From Chloranthus sessilifolius (Eukaryota > Streptophyta > Magnoliopsida > Chloranthales > Chloranthaceae), in assembly GCA_021018995.1 (NCBI GenBank), contig CM037596.1, positions 15,947,501-16,011,500 of the forward strand: a stretch of 64,000 bases of DNA. The letters are read 5' to 3'. The notes under the pieces are model-generated. The model made no database searches and was not told the origin of the DNA. It saw nothing but the letters and a program-made list of their open reading frames with translations. Positions within the stretch are counted from its first letter, which is position 1. Each line of letters starts with the position of its first letter. Position numbers and translations under genes: made by a program. Below are positions 1 through 11,350 of the stretch, one piece after another.

Positions 1-1125
1 CTCGGGATTGAAGCTTCTTGGCAGATCTCGATGGGAACCGCTCAGGCCTGACCCGGACCATCACATAATCACCCACGTGATATTCTTTAAACGCCTGTGA
101 GCATCTGCAGATAACTTATATTGATTGTTGCTTGAAATAATCTTTTGTCTAAATTCGACATGCAAGTTATGAATGTGTTGTGCAAATGCATCGGCAGACT
201 CTGATATTCTATGGGATGCGGACATGGGGATCAAATCTAGTGGTGTCCTAGGCCTATGACCATGCACTACCTCAAAAGGACTCATGCCTATGGACCTATT
301 GACAGAATTATTGTAGGCAAACTTAGTTGTGGGTAAAATGGTATCCCAAGTCCTAACATAATCACCGACTAAACTACGAAGGAGATTCCCTAATCTCCTA
401 TTAGTGCTCTCGATTTGACAATCCATTTGAGGGTGATAAGCCGTCAAAAATTGAAGCATTGTGTCCATGTGCCAAAGTGTTTTCTAAAAATAGCTAGTGA
501 ATTTGACATCCCTATCAGACACAATGATTTTGGGCAACCCATGAAGACATACTACCTCGGCGAAGAACAATTTAGCAATGTGGGATGCATTGGAGGTTTT
601 GGAACAAGGAATGAAGTGGGTCATCTTGGAAAATTGGTTCACTACGACAAAGATGGAATCGTGCTTCCTTGGAGTTTTGGGAAGTCCAAGCACGAAGTCC
701 ATTGAGAGGTCTTGTCACGGTGTGTGTGGCACGGGTAACGGGGTGTGCAAGCCGATATTTTGTTTTGTCTGTTTTGACAGTTGGCAAGTACGACAATGTT
801 TGATGACCCGAGCGACATCTCTCATTAGGCTAGGCCAAAAGAACCTATCCTCTACAAGCGCAACAGTTTTATTACACCCGAAATGACCGACTATCCCTCC
901 AACATATAACTCCCAAATGAGGAAGTCGCGCAATGAAGTGCGAGGGATGTAAAGGCGATTGCCTTGAATAAAGTACCCATCGTAGATGGTGTACACGGGG
1001 TGTGTGCTGGTCGGGTCACTAAGGAGAGCAGTGTACTCAACCCCAAAATCTGGGCACTCGAGGTACTCATCCTTTAACCTTTCAAACCCGACGGCCTCGG
1101 TGCTCATTGTGCGCAAAGTCGCCAC
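1..1125 (-). pseudogene. A1 integrase (broken)
   Basis: Three minus-strand open segments (1125-715, 702-484, 468-61) carry consecutive integrase parts. First is the zinc-binding region with CRTCQ and the preceding VEDRFFWPSLMRDV. Next is the catalytic core with MDFVLGLP and [12 protein letters not shown]. Last comes AYHPQMDCQIESTNR, where the family has QTDGQTE, then LVGDYVRTWD and FAYNNSVNRSIGMSPFEVV. The first base pairs of the window continue the same frame (VRVRPERFPS), the post-core region preceding the chromodomain. Frame changes near 709 and 476 separate the pieces. Integrase would insert the cDNA copy; this one cannot be made as a single protein. Confidence 0.9.
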
Positions 1126-2400
1126 TCGACGACTAAGTACATCAGCAGCCCTATTTTCAGCACCGGTCTAATGCTTTAACACAAATGTAAACCCTTGAAG
1201 GTACTCGACCCACTTCGCATGTCGTGGGTTCAACTTCTTTTGTGAAGTAAGGAAGCGTCAGGCTTCATAGTCGGAGAACAGCACAAATTCCTGCGGTCTA
1301 AGGTAATGCTTCAAATACCAAAGAGATCGAACGACCGCATAAAACTCCTTGTCACAGGTAGAGTAATTTTACTTTGCCTCATTAAGTTTTTCACTAAAAT
1401 AGGCCACTAGGTGACCCCCTTGGCTAAGCACTCCTCCTATGCCTACACCCGATGCGTCGCATGCGACTTCGATGACTTTGGAAAAGTTCGGCAATCGCAT
1501 GACGAGTGCACTACTCATCCGTTGTTTGATCTCAGCAAAGGCTTTCGTCGGGCCTTTACCCCAATGAAAATCTCCCTTTCTCATGCAATCTGTGATTGGG
1601 ACCATGATGGTGCTAAAGCTTCTAATGAAGCGACGATAAAAAGTAGCCAAACCATGGAAGCTACGGACATCGCATATGTTCTTAAGCTCGGGCCACTCCA
1701 CAGTGGCTTTATCCTTTTCGGGGTCTGCGATCATTCCATCGACCGAGATAATAAATCCTAAGAAGACAATAGAACGTTGCATGAAGGTGGACTTCTTGAG
1801 ATTTGCAAACAACTTCTCGCCCTTGAGGGTTTCACAAACCAACCTAAGGTGGTTCAAGTGTTGATCCTTGTCATTACTATAGATCAGAATGTCATCGAAA
1901 TAAACAACAAGGAATTTGCCTAGAAACGACCTCAACACTTGGGTCATGAGTCTCATGAAAGTACTCAGGGCGTTAGAAAGCCCAAAAGGCATGACCGTCC
2001 ACTCATAAAGACCATCATTGGTCTTAAAGGCGGTTTTTCACTCATCATCGGGGCGGATTCGGACTTGATGGTAGCCACTCTTAAGGTCTATCTTTGAAAA
2101 GATAATGGCACCAACCATCATATCAAGCATGTCATTAAGCCTTGGTATGGGAAACCGATACTTAACCGTAATCTTATTGATTGCACGGTTATCCACACAC
2201 ATGCGCCATGTAACATCCTTCTTAAGAGTGAGTAGGGCAGGTACGGCACGCGCACTCAGACTCTCTTGGATGAACTCTTTCTGAAGGAGCCCATTGACTT
2301 GTCGAGTCAACTCGGTGTGCTCAATCGGATTCAACCTGTAATGGGGCGATTCGATAAGGTAGATCCGAGAACCAAGTCTATTGCGTGTTGGATATCACGC
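1126..2400 (-). pseudogene. A1 reverse transcriptase and RNase H (broken)
   Basis: RT begins in 2334-2038 with the primer-grip lead-in ([17 protein letters not shown]), [16 protein letters not shown] and [14 protein letters not shown]. It continues in 1992-1369 with [13 protein letters not shown], the catalytic YFDDILIYS box and [10 protein letters not shown]. RNase H starts with [16 protein letters not shown] and [12 protein letters not shown] and runs with stops to about 1126. A stop or shift around 2000-2037 breaks the polymerase between the fingers and the palm. Catalytic YFDD is intact, but the protein is not continuous. Confidence 0.92.
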
Positions 2401-3410
2401 AGGAGAGGGAGCTCGTTGGGTAAGTCTTTCAGGAAGACATCCGCAAATTCTTTCAAGATCGACTCAACCTCCTTGGGACATTCGCTCACTGACTCAGGAG
2501 CACTCTCAACGGTGACGACTACATACACCACACTCTCATCTGACGACGCTTTCTCGAATTCAAAAGGGCTTACAACATTAATGGATCTAGAAGACTTGCC
2601 CTTCTTCTCGACTTTATTGGTCGATGGTGTTTTGGGAGGCAAAAGTTGTAAAGTAATCTTCTTGCCCTTATGCATGAATATGCATATGTTTGATCGACTA
2701 AAAAGAGTCACGTCCATGTCATAGAGCCACAGCCTTCCCAAAATGATATGGCCCACATCCATCGGAACCACATCACACCATAAGGTGTCCAAATAAGAAC
2801 CTAATTGAATCGATACAAAACACCTTTTCGACACGGGAATGGATGAAGAGTCAACCCATGCAACCTTATAAGGTCTCGGGTGGGCTTCGGGTGTAAGCCC
2901 CAAGCGGCATACGACATGAATTGACACTACATTAGTGCAACTACTGCTATCCACGATAACGTTACAACTTTTTTCACCAAATCTGGCAAAGGTGTGGAAA
3001 ATGTTCTCCCTTCGCCAGTCATCATTTTCATCCCGTTGAGGCTGTGCAAGGGCACACCTCACAACTAAAACATGGCCAATAGCATCACCCTCTTCATCGC
3101 TAAATGTGTTGTCCGGCTCAAATACTTCTTCAACCACTAACTCACCATCATCCTCCTCTCCCTCAACGAAGAGAGTCCTTTGGGGTTCTTTTGTAGGGCA
3201 TTGGGCGCCAAAGTATCCCATCCCATGACATTTATAGCACTTAACGTGAGAGCTGCCCCTTGAGGATTCTCTGACTACACAGTTTCCCTTTTCAAACCTC
3301 ATATTGATAGGGGTAGATTGTGTAGGCTTGGGAGGAGGATTAAATCGTCCCTCACCGGAGTGTTGACCACTATATTGTGGCTCGGTTCTCTTCACCACCG
3401 ATGTTTTCAA
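2331..3410 (-). pseudogene. A1 zinc knuckle, aspartic protease and linker to RT
   Basis: One 359-codon open segment. Near residue 58 is a CCHC-type knuckle, CYKCHGMGYFGAQC, in which the usual pattern C-X2-C-X4-H-X4-C is altered: Tyr is found where His is expected. Around residue 150 is the retroviral-type protease, with VDSSSCTNVVS in place of the usual D-S/T-G catalytic loop and with the flap-side motif HIILGRLWLYD. The C-terminal third leads into RT (ILKEFADVFLKDLPNELP). The damaged D-S-S loop suggests an inactive protease even though the frame is open. Confidence 0.85.
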
Positions 3411-3539
3411 ATATCGTTCAAGATCTTACACAACGGCATAGCATCTTTCAAGAGTTTCCACGGGGTGAGAAATCAACTCTTTTTGCAAATCAAGTCGCAA
3501 TCCAGTGTGGAATCTAGAAAGTGATTTCAGAGTCTTCCG

Positions 3540-4176
3540 ATACCTTGGCCCTCATCATGAACTCTTCGAATTTGACAATGTAATCAGTCACGGACATACC
3601 ACCTTGACATAAATTTTGTCACTGATCGAGGAGGCGTTGGTGGTATGATAAAGGAACATACTTCTCAGTAAGTTGTTCCTTCATGTCGTCCAAACGGGTA
3701 ATGGGAGGACAACCCGCATTCACCCTGATGCGCTCGACATTGAGCCAGAAAAGTCGAGCTTGACCAACCAATTTCATTTTAGCGAGTCTAACACAACGGT
3801 CATCATTCATGGCATACCAATCAAAGTGTTGGTCCATGTCGGAAAGCCAATCGAGGAAGACTGTAGGGTCCATTCTTCCATCGAAAGTCGGAATCTCAAC
3901 TCTAACATTTTTAAGGGGTTGCACTTCGAGGTCGTAGTCATCTCTACAAGGATTTGTACGATTCTGATTCCGATTACCTTGGCGACCATTGTACCCTTGG
4001 TGTTGATCCTCAAGCTCATCAACCGCTTCCAGTTGGTTGATTCGATCACGTAATCTATCATTACTAACTTCTAGAGATGTTTGAGCTTGCTCTATGGTAT
4101 TTAGACGTGTACTAATCGCACCCAACTCTTCTTGAATAAGGGTATTGAGAATCTCACTCGAATCCATGGTGATCAC
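3540..4176 (-). pseudogene. A1 gag (capsid region)
   Basis: The open frame 4176-3619 starts MDSSEILNTLIQEELG, followed by a heptad-rich stretch that predicts a short coiled coil. It then has the Ty3/gypsy gag core: VEIPTFDGRMDPTVFLDWLSDM, then YVPLSYHQRLLDQ. Beyond 3619 the frame breaks but homology to the B gag (YIDKFEDFIMRAK) continues to about 3540. The start codon matches the start in B (8787). Gag forms the cytoplasmic particle that packages the RNA. Confidence 0.85.
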
Positions 4177-4284
4177 AGATTCCTATTAAGGTTCTAATAT
4201 GGAATGCAATATGGACTCAAAAAAGAAAAACAATGCAATAAAATAAATATGACAAGCAAAGATGTCCTATCCTAGAAACCTAGG

Positions 4285-4296
4285 TCTCTGATACCA
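4285..4296 (-). other. A1 primer-binding site (initiator Met tRNA)
   Basis: The minus strand reads TGGTATCAGAGA, matching the 3' end of plant initiator-Met tRNA except at the last positions. It lies four bases from the LTR end at 4301. This fixes the strand of A1 and the inner edge of its 5' LTR. Confidence 0.9.
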
Positions 4297-4300
4297 ATAC

Positions 4301-5326
4301 TGGCGGGGGACGGTAACCCTAAAATGCGTGAATATGATTTCATATTTTTATGCTATTTTACCGAAATTAAATAAAATTAAATCAAGCTTAATCTCAAAAT
4401 TAACTCGATATCTTAGGGTTCAGAGAATTCAGATAAGCAAATCACGCGAGATCCGGCTAGGGTCCAGTCCGATGCGCAAGTACCATTAGATTTAAGGCGG
4501 GATCGGGCCTAGAGACAGAACTCTAGCTTTTTCCAAGCTTAGGCGTTCGTCTTTGATCCGATGGAGATTCACGGGTTCAAACTTGGGCTGTGGAATAGGT
4601 TTATGGTTTTGTAATAGGCTTATGGTTTGGTTTAGGTTTAGGGTTAGAAAAAGGGTTTTGGCTCTGTTTGATTTAGGATTCCAGAAAGGGTTGAGGGTTT
4701 GGGATCAAGGAACTAATAGATTGGGGTTTAGAAATCTTAGATCAATAAGGTGAAGGTTCAAGAGAAAACAAAGATGAATAGATAACAGAGATAACAAAGG
4801 ATCAAAAGAAAATAGATACCAAAAGATAACGGTTTGGGAATCGCTCCCTTGGCCTCACACCAAACCCATCTCGAGAAGAAGAATATTCAAGCAATAATGC
4901 ATTCAAAATATTCAATAACTAATTAAAAAGTATTTACGAGCCTCCTTATATAGGCCACCAAAGTAAAATTCGAAATAAAGAGTCCTAATAATAATAAAAG
5001 ACTGAAAAAAGGAAAATTTCGCAAAATTAGAAAACTCCGTCACGACGCCCACGAAAGTCCGTGACCTGCGGCAATGGGGGTTCAAAATCACGGGCGTCCG
5101 TCACTGTTCACGGGCGTCCGTCACTATTCATCACAGATGTCCGTGACATTATTCATGGACGTCCGTGACACTGTTCACTGTTCACTATTCATTGTTCATT
5201 GTTCACGTTTTCAGCCTCCTTTTCTCTCTTGAAGTTGCAGTACTCGGGCTTCCTCTTCGTTTTTTCTGACGTCGGTAGAAGCGATGTGGTTCGAAACCAA
5301 TGTCCACGTACTCGGCATCCCCGTCA
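4301..5326 (-). repeat. A1 5' LTR (family A)
   Basis: On the minus strand it starts TGACGGGGATGCC and ends CCCCCGCCA, giving TG...CA ends. It is 1026 bp. The inner end abuts the primer site. Its first hundred bases are coding-like (VDIGFEPHRFYRRQKKRR) and match the carboxyl terminus of pol as seen at the B 3' LTR, so in this lineage pol reads into the LTR. It also holds an imperfect minisatellite (5040-5205) and matches the solo LTR at 14131-15108. Confidence 0.85.
5040..5205. repeat. GTCCGTGAC minisatellite in A1 LTR
   Basis: About seven imperfect copies of a unit like CACGGGCGTCCGTCACTGTT, then shorter TTCACTGTTCA units. GTCACGGAC/GTCCGTGAC is a near palindrome. The equivalent place in the solo LTR at 14290-14350 has different short repeats (GACAGCTCGCTGTCA), so this is a fast-evolving part of U3. 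Confidence 0.75.
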
Positions 5327-5384
5327 ATAACGAACCCCAGACCCATGAACATACCTCTCTCGCTAGCGAGAGGAAAAAAATCTA

Positions 5385-5640
5385 AAGATGCAGATTATCC
5401 CATTCAGAACAGAAATCCCAATCCTCATTCTGGTTAGCAGCAGGAGCAAGCCTGTTCCAACTAATGGCCAAGTCCCGAACGCTCTTCAATATCATGCTTA
5501 TAGGTCTCCTAATACAATTGGAGATCCTACAATTTGGTTCAGTCCACAAAGCACACATAATTGCAAGGGCCACAAAGCTCCAATAATCACATCTGTATAC
5601 TTCCATTAGAGGCAGTTGAAGAGTAAAGGTGTGATTGGCT
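5385..5640 (-). pseudogene. LINE-like C-terminal remnant
   Basis: Minus-strand translation contains WSFVALAIMCALWTEPNCR, which resembles the AIxWxIWKERNxRIF segment near the end of plant L1 ORF2 (compare 7088-7429). Only about 80 residues can be read, and no poly-A was located. The assignment rests on this one motif. Confidence 0.45.
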
Positions 5641-6009
5641 GACCTCCAAGAAAGAGAAACCCGGTTATTTGATATTCCTAAAATATACTCCTAGGTACTA
5701 GGAGGGAATTTAATTGCTGAATGGGAAACCAAGAGAGACCAAGCCAACTAACGAGCAGTCCTGCATCGCATGACATATGACCTTATAATCTCGGTTTTAA
5801 AATATCAAGTTGGGAAGTTAATAGTACTTTGTTATAGGTTGCTTATAAAAATAGGACTCTGTTTTGGGTAGCCGAAAAGCTATAAAAAACTGTCAAACTG
5901 TTATTTGTTTAGTTTTTTATATGCTACTTAATTTACAGACTGAAGATTATTGTCTTCTGCTGAATCTTAGTATTTTGGGTATCTTATTTACTGTTTTAAG
6001 TGGACCGTG
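5641..6009. other. Unassigned AT-rich stretch
   Basis: No open frame, splice signal or repeat that I recognise. It separates a LINE scrap from a decayed gypsy pol. Confidence 0.5.
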
Positions 6010-7036
6010 GCTCGCAGCATGAGGAAGGGAGCTGTCCTGAGCCAAGAGGGACACCTCCTGGTGTTCTTCAATATGAAGCTAATTGATACACAAAAACGAT
6101 GCTCATCAATGAAGTAATTGTGTAATTGTGTCGTTTACCATTGCATTTAAGAATTGAGGTATTACTTGGTGCATACAGAGATCATACAATGAAGCTTGCC
6201 CATTCCTCAATTTACAAAAGAAGTGGAATGCATAGCGTGTAAAAAGTGCATATTTCCAATCATTTGCATTCCCTCTCAAGCGTAAATCAAGGGTAGATAA
6301 TAATGTGGCTGGTGCACTTAGTCAACATGTAGCTTTGTTGATCGTGTTGGTTGTAGAGATTACAGGTTTCACATTTCTAGGGAGCTGTATGAGAAGGATT
6401 CTTATTTTAAATCAGTTGTGAAAGAGTTGCAAGTCGCAACAGGCACCAAGGGTGTGATTTAATAGTACATAAATGGGTAATATTTTATAAGAGTCCACAG
6501 TATTTCAGAATGCTCTCTTCATATTGGAGAGCATTGTGGAGGCCTCGATGGTCACTTTAGTCATGATAAGACTATTGGTTTAGTTGTAGACAAGTATTAT
6601 TGCTATAATTGCATCAGTAGATCACCCTGGTTGTGAAAAAGTCAAAAGGACAGACCACTAAAATCAAGTCGCATGGACTTCTTTTTGGTCTTCCACATAT
6701 TCAAAAAGGTAAGGATTTAATTTTTTTTGGTTGTAGATTGATTTTCTATAATGGCCCAATTTATTTATTTTCATATTATTGCATGTAAAGGGACAGCATC
6801 TACCCTCCATATTGTTGGTCTATTCTTCAAAAGGTATGTTGAATTCAAGGGAAATTGAAGACTATTGCTCAGATAGTAACATCAAATTTGTTAGTCACTC
6901 CTGGCATACACCATGGAGGACATTGGGTACCTTGTTGCAGTATTATAGTAATATAGTGCCTATCATCCACAGATTGATGGTCAGATGGAGATGAATTACA
7001 TGAGTTTGGGAATTTGCTTCTTCGTTTGAAGATTGC
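6010..7036 (+). pseudogene. Ancient Ty3/gypsy pol remnant (RNase H to integrase)
   Basis: Pieces of pol can be read in shifting plus frames: QEGHLLVFFNMK, then YYLVHTE (RNase H end) near 6050-6180. VAL and RELYEKDSYF follow near 6330-6400. SNIKFVSHSWHTPWRTLGTLLQ and DGQME-like sequence occur near 6870-6990 (integrase core end). There are many stops and part of the core is missing. It is older than the L1 whose poly-A tail ends at its right edge. Confidence 0.7.
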
Positions 7037-7457
7037 ATTTTTTTTGTCAGTAAAAGCGTTATAAATTTCATTAGAGATCAATGAAAATTACAGCAGATCA
7101 AAGAAGCCGAGTGAGGAGCTCAGCAAGAAAAAAATAAATAAATAAAGATATGAGAAAAAATAAAGAGAAAACTGTACATAGCAACAAAAGAAAAGAAAAT
7201 AAAAGCACCCCAAGGATCCCCAAGGGCCACAAGTCCAACCTATTGGAGGTCTAATGAGATTCCATTCTGCCATAAGTTCCTTCATCGAATATGTCGAGCA
7301 TTTGGGAGAAGCCAGGCACCAACTCAGGAGGTCATCAAACACAAGGCTCATCATCGCATTGCAAGTTCCGACTTTCACGTCAAATATTCTTCTATTTCGT
7401 TCTTTCCATATTTCCCAAAATATGGCCAATGGTAGCAGTCACCACGCAATAGCTATG
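7037..7457 (-). pseudogene. L1 LINE 3' part (ORF2 end and 3' UTR)
   Basis: The minus strand encodes AIFWEIWKERNRRIFDVKVG and about 50 more residues, typical of the end of plant L1 ORF2. A 3' UTR follows, ending with a run of eight A (T8 at 7037-7046 on plus). Reading upstream, the frame runs into position 7457 and continues at 16244 once B and one copy of CTATG are removed. B therefore inserted into this L1. Confidence 0.85.
7453..7457. repeat. Target-site duplication of B (CTATG, left)
   Basis: CTATG at 7453-7457 is repeated at 16239-16243, directly outside the TG...CA ends of the two B LTRs. Five base pairs is the usual length for Ty3/gypsy integrases. Confidence 0.95.
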
Positions 7458-7677
7458 TGACGGGGACGCCAACTTTGTGGACATCGAACCCAACATTGTA
7501 GACATCGATTATAGACCATATCGAGTGTACCGGCGGCGGAAGAAACGGGACGGACACCAGAACCAAGCGTAAAAGCAACCAGAACCGAGCATACATGAAG
7601 GAATGCACATTCGATCGATCGACCCCAGGCTCGATCAATCGACTGCGACCAGCGGAAATTGAATTTTGGTGACATTC

Positions 7678-7757
<80 letters not shown>

Positions 7758-8612
7758 TCGCTCGATCAATCGAGTACCATTGTCGATTGATCAAGTAAGT
7801 TGTGCTCCGAGAGCTATATATCTATATAATATATATATATATACTAAATTGATCGAAGTTTAGCATCGATTGATCAATTTTCTTCGAACAATCGATTTTT
7901 TGCGGGATTGGGATCCACCAAATTCGAACTTTAATTTTAGGGACAAACTTGTCTTTTTTTGAGTTTATTTGTGTATTAGGATTTTCTTTTGTGAGGCTTC
8001 CTATATAAGGTCTCTAAATAAACAATGTAATTAGTTTTTGATTATTGAATGAAAGAGGTTTTTGCTTTTGGAACTTAAGATGAGTTTCTTCGAAGAGTGA
8101 ATCTTCTTCCCGAGAAAGGTTTCGTGTGAAGCAAAGGGTGCGAAGCCCACAATCTATCATTATCTCTTTGATTTACCTTTCACTGCCCTTATTTTGTTCC
8201 CATAAATCCTAAATTCAGCCATTACTCTTTCAAATATTCAAAAAGTCATAAACCTTAGCTTTCATTTGAACCATTGGATCAACCCGATTCAATACACTTT
8301 AAACCTCACCTTAAACCATTAATCCATCTGCATTAAAACCCCGGAGAAAACCAGCAATCCCATCATTGAACTAAGAGCGCCCTAATTTGGAAGCGGCTAT
8401 AGTTCTATCTCTAGGATCTTCCTTCCGCAATGCTAACGGATCTAGCGCACAGACTAGACCCTACCCAAATCTACACGATCTTCTATAAGGAAAACCATGA
8501 ACCTTAAGGTATTGCGATTATGTATTGATTTTTGCTTGATTAATTTAGTTTAATTTCGGTAAAACATTCATTTCATATTCATTCACGTAGTTTAGGGTTT
8601 TGTCTCACGTCA
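7458..8612 (+). repeat. B 5' LTR
   Basis: 1155 bp, starts TGACGGGGACGCC and ends CTCACGTCA. It is collinear with 15129-16238. It opens with about 110 bp of coding-like sequence (VDIDYRPYRVYRRRKKRD), which is the pol carboxyl terminus repeated because pol runs into the LTR. It has CGATCGATCGAC and TCGATCAATCGA motifs around a TA microsatellite, then a leader with TATATAAGG (about 8001-8009) and AACAATGTAATTAG. Confidence 0.93.
7684..7755. repeat. (TA)n microsatellite, 72 bp
   Basis: Pure alternating AT. The 3' LTR has the same repeat at 15333-15390, and a second one at 15433-15488 where the 5' LTR has only a short interrupted run (about 7815-7844). The repeats have changed length independently since insertion. 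Confidence 0.95.
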
Positions 8613-8616
8613 TTTT

Positions 8617-8627
8617 TGGTATCAGAG
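8617..8627 (+). other. B primer-binding site (initiator Met tRNA)
   Basis: TGGTATCAGAG, four bases after the LTR end at 8612; complementary to the 3' end of initiator-Met tRNA. Confidence 0.93.
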
Positions 8628-8786
8628 AACTAAGTTCTAGGTTATAGCATATTGTGTGGCATTTTAATTTATTGCATTCTATTTCAGTTTTGTTTGTGCA
8701 CATCTAGTGTTCAATAAAATTATTCTTTCATTGTTGGTTCATATTTGCATGTCATTTGATAACCCGTGCTAGTAGTCGTGATCACC

Positions 8787-9578
8787 ATGGATATGAGCAA
8801 GATTGCTGATGCCCTTAGGGACATCAAAGCTGAATTGAGTGTGATCAATAATCGGATGGCTGACGTGGAGCAAGCCCAAAGAAACATTGAAACTTCCAAT
8901 GATAGATTGCTAAACCGAATCGATTGGTTAGAAGGGGAGGATGAACATTTTGAGCAACACCATGAGCATGATCGTCCACACTTCGAACGCAATGGCTACC
9001 AACATGATCGGAACCGGAACCGTAGGATGGATCATCATAGAGATGACCACGACCCAGATGGGAAACTTCTCAAAATGTCCGAGTTGAGTTCCCAACTTTC
9101 AATGGGATGATGGATCCTAAAGTCTTCCTTGATTGGTTATCCGACAAGGATCATCACTTTGAGTGGTATGGCATGAGCGATGAGCGATGTGTCCAACTCG
9201 CCAAGATGAAGCTCATCGGCCAAGCCCGACTCTTCTAGGTCAATATTTAGCGCATAAAGGATGACCGCGGGTTGTGCTCCCATTACCTATTGGGAGGACA
9301 TGAATGAGCGACTTACAGAGAAGTACGTTCCTTCATCATACTACCATCGCCTCCTTGACCAATGGCAAAATTTACACCAAAGTAGTATGCCCGTAGCTGA
9401 TTACATTGACAAATTTGAAGATTTCATAATGCGAGCCAAAGTATCGGAAGATCCTCAAGTCACTCTTTCCCAATTTCGCACCGGATTGCAATTGATATGT
9501 AAAAAGAGTTGGTCTCCCACCCCATTGAGACTTTTGATCAATGTTACACGGTCGTTTAGGACCTTGAACGATACTTGA
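8787..9578 (+). pseudogene. B gag (capsid region, frameshifted)
   Basis: Starts MDMSKIADALRDIKAELSVI, aligned with the A1 gag start. A predicted coiled coil (ADVEQAQRNIETSNDRLLNR) and a His/Arg-rich stretch follow. A frameshift near 9085-9110 and stops near 9238-9249 break the core (FLDWLSDKDHHFEWYGM in another frame). The frame reopens at 9261-9578 with YVPSSYYHRLLDQWQNLHQ and YIDKFEDFIMRAK. The protein is the same type as A1 gag. Confidence 0.85.
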
Positions 9579-10236
9579 AAATGACGGCAGTGAGACGATC
9601 AGAACCTCCTATCGGTCAACATCGTACTAGAGAGGTGAGACTTAATGCGGGAAACCCACCTCCAAGGCCCACACAATCCAATTCCACCAATGTGCGGTTT
9701 GACAAAGGAAAAGGTGTGGTGTTAGAATCCTCGAGGGGCGGTTCTCAAGTCAAGTGCAATAAATGTCAAGGATTGAGACACTTTGCCGCCCAATGTCCCA
9801 CGAGAGACCCTCAAAGGAATCTCTTCATCAACGGAGAGGGAGATGAGAATGAGGGAGATTTTGAAGAAGAAATCTTTGAGCCGAATGCCATACCTAGTGA
9901 TGAAGAAGGTAATGACATGGGTCGTGCTCTAGTTGTGAGGTGTGCCTTTGCACAGCCTCAACGGGATGAAAATGAGGATTAGCGAAGGGAGAACATCTTC
10001 CACACCTTCACCACATGTGGGACAAAAAGTTGTAGGGTTATCATGGATAGCGGAAGCTGCACCAGCGTGGTGTCAGAACACACTGTCACCCACTTAGGGC
10101 TTACACCCAAAGCCCACCCGAGACCATACAAAGTTGCATGGGTTGACTCCTCATCAATTCTCGTGCCTCAGAGGTGTCGTATGCCAATACAATTGGGTTC
10201 GTATGCAGACACCTTGTGGTGTAACGTGGTGCCGAT
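9575..10236 (+). pseudogene. B zinc knuckle and first half of protease
   Basis: The segment 9575-9982 carries an intact nucleocapsid knuckle, CNKCQGLRHFAAQC (C-X2-C-X4-H-X4-C), followed by an acidic linker. After a stop at 9980, the frame 10043 onward has the protease catalytic loop MDSGSCTSVVS with an intact D-S-G. It ends abruptly at LWCNVVP, where the MITE at 10237 begins. The rest of the protease resumes at 11030. Confidence 0.88.
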
Positions 10237-11029
10237 CAGGGACAGAACCAGAAATTTTTATGGGAGGGGGCCAAAGCAAGGATCAAAATTTCGGCCGAAA
10301 TGACAGAAATTTCAGTCCAAAATTTCGGTTTCGATCCCCACCGAAACGGAAACGAAATCCCAAATTTTTGGGTTTTTTATATGGGGCTGAAGATTTCGGC
10401 CGAAACCAAAACAAAATCCGGAATTTTGATCCTTGGGCCAAAGTATGAACAAGAAATGTATAATGTAATAAAAAATAAAAATAGCATTCGTTTACTGGGA
10501 ACAAAATTAATTAAAAAAAAAAAAATCTTTTGTTTATATATATTCTTGTGCCTATCAATAGGCATTAGGGTGGTCAATCTGTCATAGTTGGGAGCCATAT
10601 TAACTAGTTAAGCCTCATTTTTAATTTTTAAGGTCTGTTTTGGATAAAATAGTAGGAAAATGGCGAATTTGGATTTATAAATCTAATAGATTCACATGAT
10701 TTTTGAGGTTGTAGGAATCCACATGATTTTTTTATTTTTTAAGATTTCAATGGCCTAATCATGTGTCAGAGAGAGACATCTTAGGGTATGATTTAAGAAG
10801 AGAAATTTTAGGAGGGTGGTTGAACTATTGCTCCTAAAAAATAGGAGAGACTGAAGTAGGGTATTTGGTTGAGACGCCTAAAAGATAGGAGAGAGAGAGA
10901 GATAGCTCAGTTGCGCATTTATTTTAGACGGGGCCAATCATTTTGGGTCCTAAATAAAGAGAAAGAGAAAAAACTAAATAAGCGGGGGTGGCTGTGGCCC
11001 CTGTTAGCCCCCCCTTGGCTCCGTCCCTG
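10237..11029. mobile_element. hAT-type non-autonomous transposon, 793 bp, inserted in B protease
   Basis: Terminal inverted repeats CAGGGACAGAACCA (left) and, on the reverse strand at the right end, CAGGGACGGAGCCA. It is flanked by the 8-bp duplication GTGCCGAT (10229-10236 and 11030-11037). CAGGG ends and 8-bp duplications are hallmarks of hAT transposons. The interior has no transposase; open frames inside (10283-10504, 10300-10587) are low-complexity Lys/Asn/Phe-rich and look spurious. Left subterminal sequence repeats AATTTCGG/CCGAAATT, possible transposase-binding motifs. Removing it rejoins the protease, as comparison with A1 shows. Confidence 0.93.
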
Positions 11030-11350
11030 GTGCCGATGGATGTGGGCCACATCATCTTGGGAAGGCCATGGCTCTACGATTTGAACGTGACCATTTTTTG
11101 TCGATCTAACATTTGCATGTTCAATTATAAGGGCAAGAAAATCACTCTTAACCCCTTGGCTCCCAAGGCACCATTGAACAACAGGTTCGAAAAGAAGGGC
11201 GGCCAATCTAAGGCTATCAATATTGGGAGCTCTTCAGAGTTCGAGAAAGCGTCGTTAAATGAGAGCGTGGTGTATGCTGTCGTTGTCGTCGCCGTTGAGA
11301 GTGCTCCTAAACCTGTGAATGAGTACCCAAGGAGGTTGAGTCATTCATGA
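11030..11350 (+). pseudogene. B second half of protease and linker
   Basis: Resumes with VPMDVGHIILGRPWLYDLNV, the distal protease motif, then a Lys-rich linker and a Val/Ser-rich region similar to A1 2500-2700. The MITE copy of the 8-bp target sequence is at its start. The frame ends at 11350, one frame away from RT. Confidence 0.85.

Larger units (their letters stand above)
1..5326 (-). mobile_element. A1: Ty3/gypsy chromovirus, decayed, 3' end outside window
   Basis: Minus-strand LTR retrotransposon. Read from high to low coordinate it has LTR, initiator-Met primer site, gag, zinc knuckle, protease, RT, RNase H and integrase, the Ty3/gypsy order. The chromodomain and 3' LTR lie beyond position 1. 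Every domain is interrupted by stops or frameshifts, so it is a dead copy. Its proteins are closely similar to those of element B at 8.6-14.1 kb, and its LTR matches the solo LTR at 14131-15108. The 3' target duplication cannot be checked; the base pairs outside the 5' LTR are 5327-5331 (ATAAC on the plus strand). Confidence 0.92.

Noticed and set aside
5220-5326. Pol fragment of a tandem upstream A element next to the A1 LTR
   Set aside because: Comparison with B shows that the LTR itself starts with the pol carboxyl terminus, so no second element is needed.
7453-7863. Open frames of alternating Tyr-Ile on both strands (also 15148-15590)
   Set aside because: They are translations of the TA microsatellites in the B LTRs.
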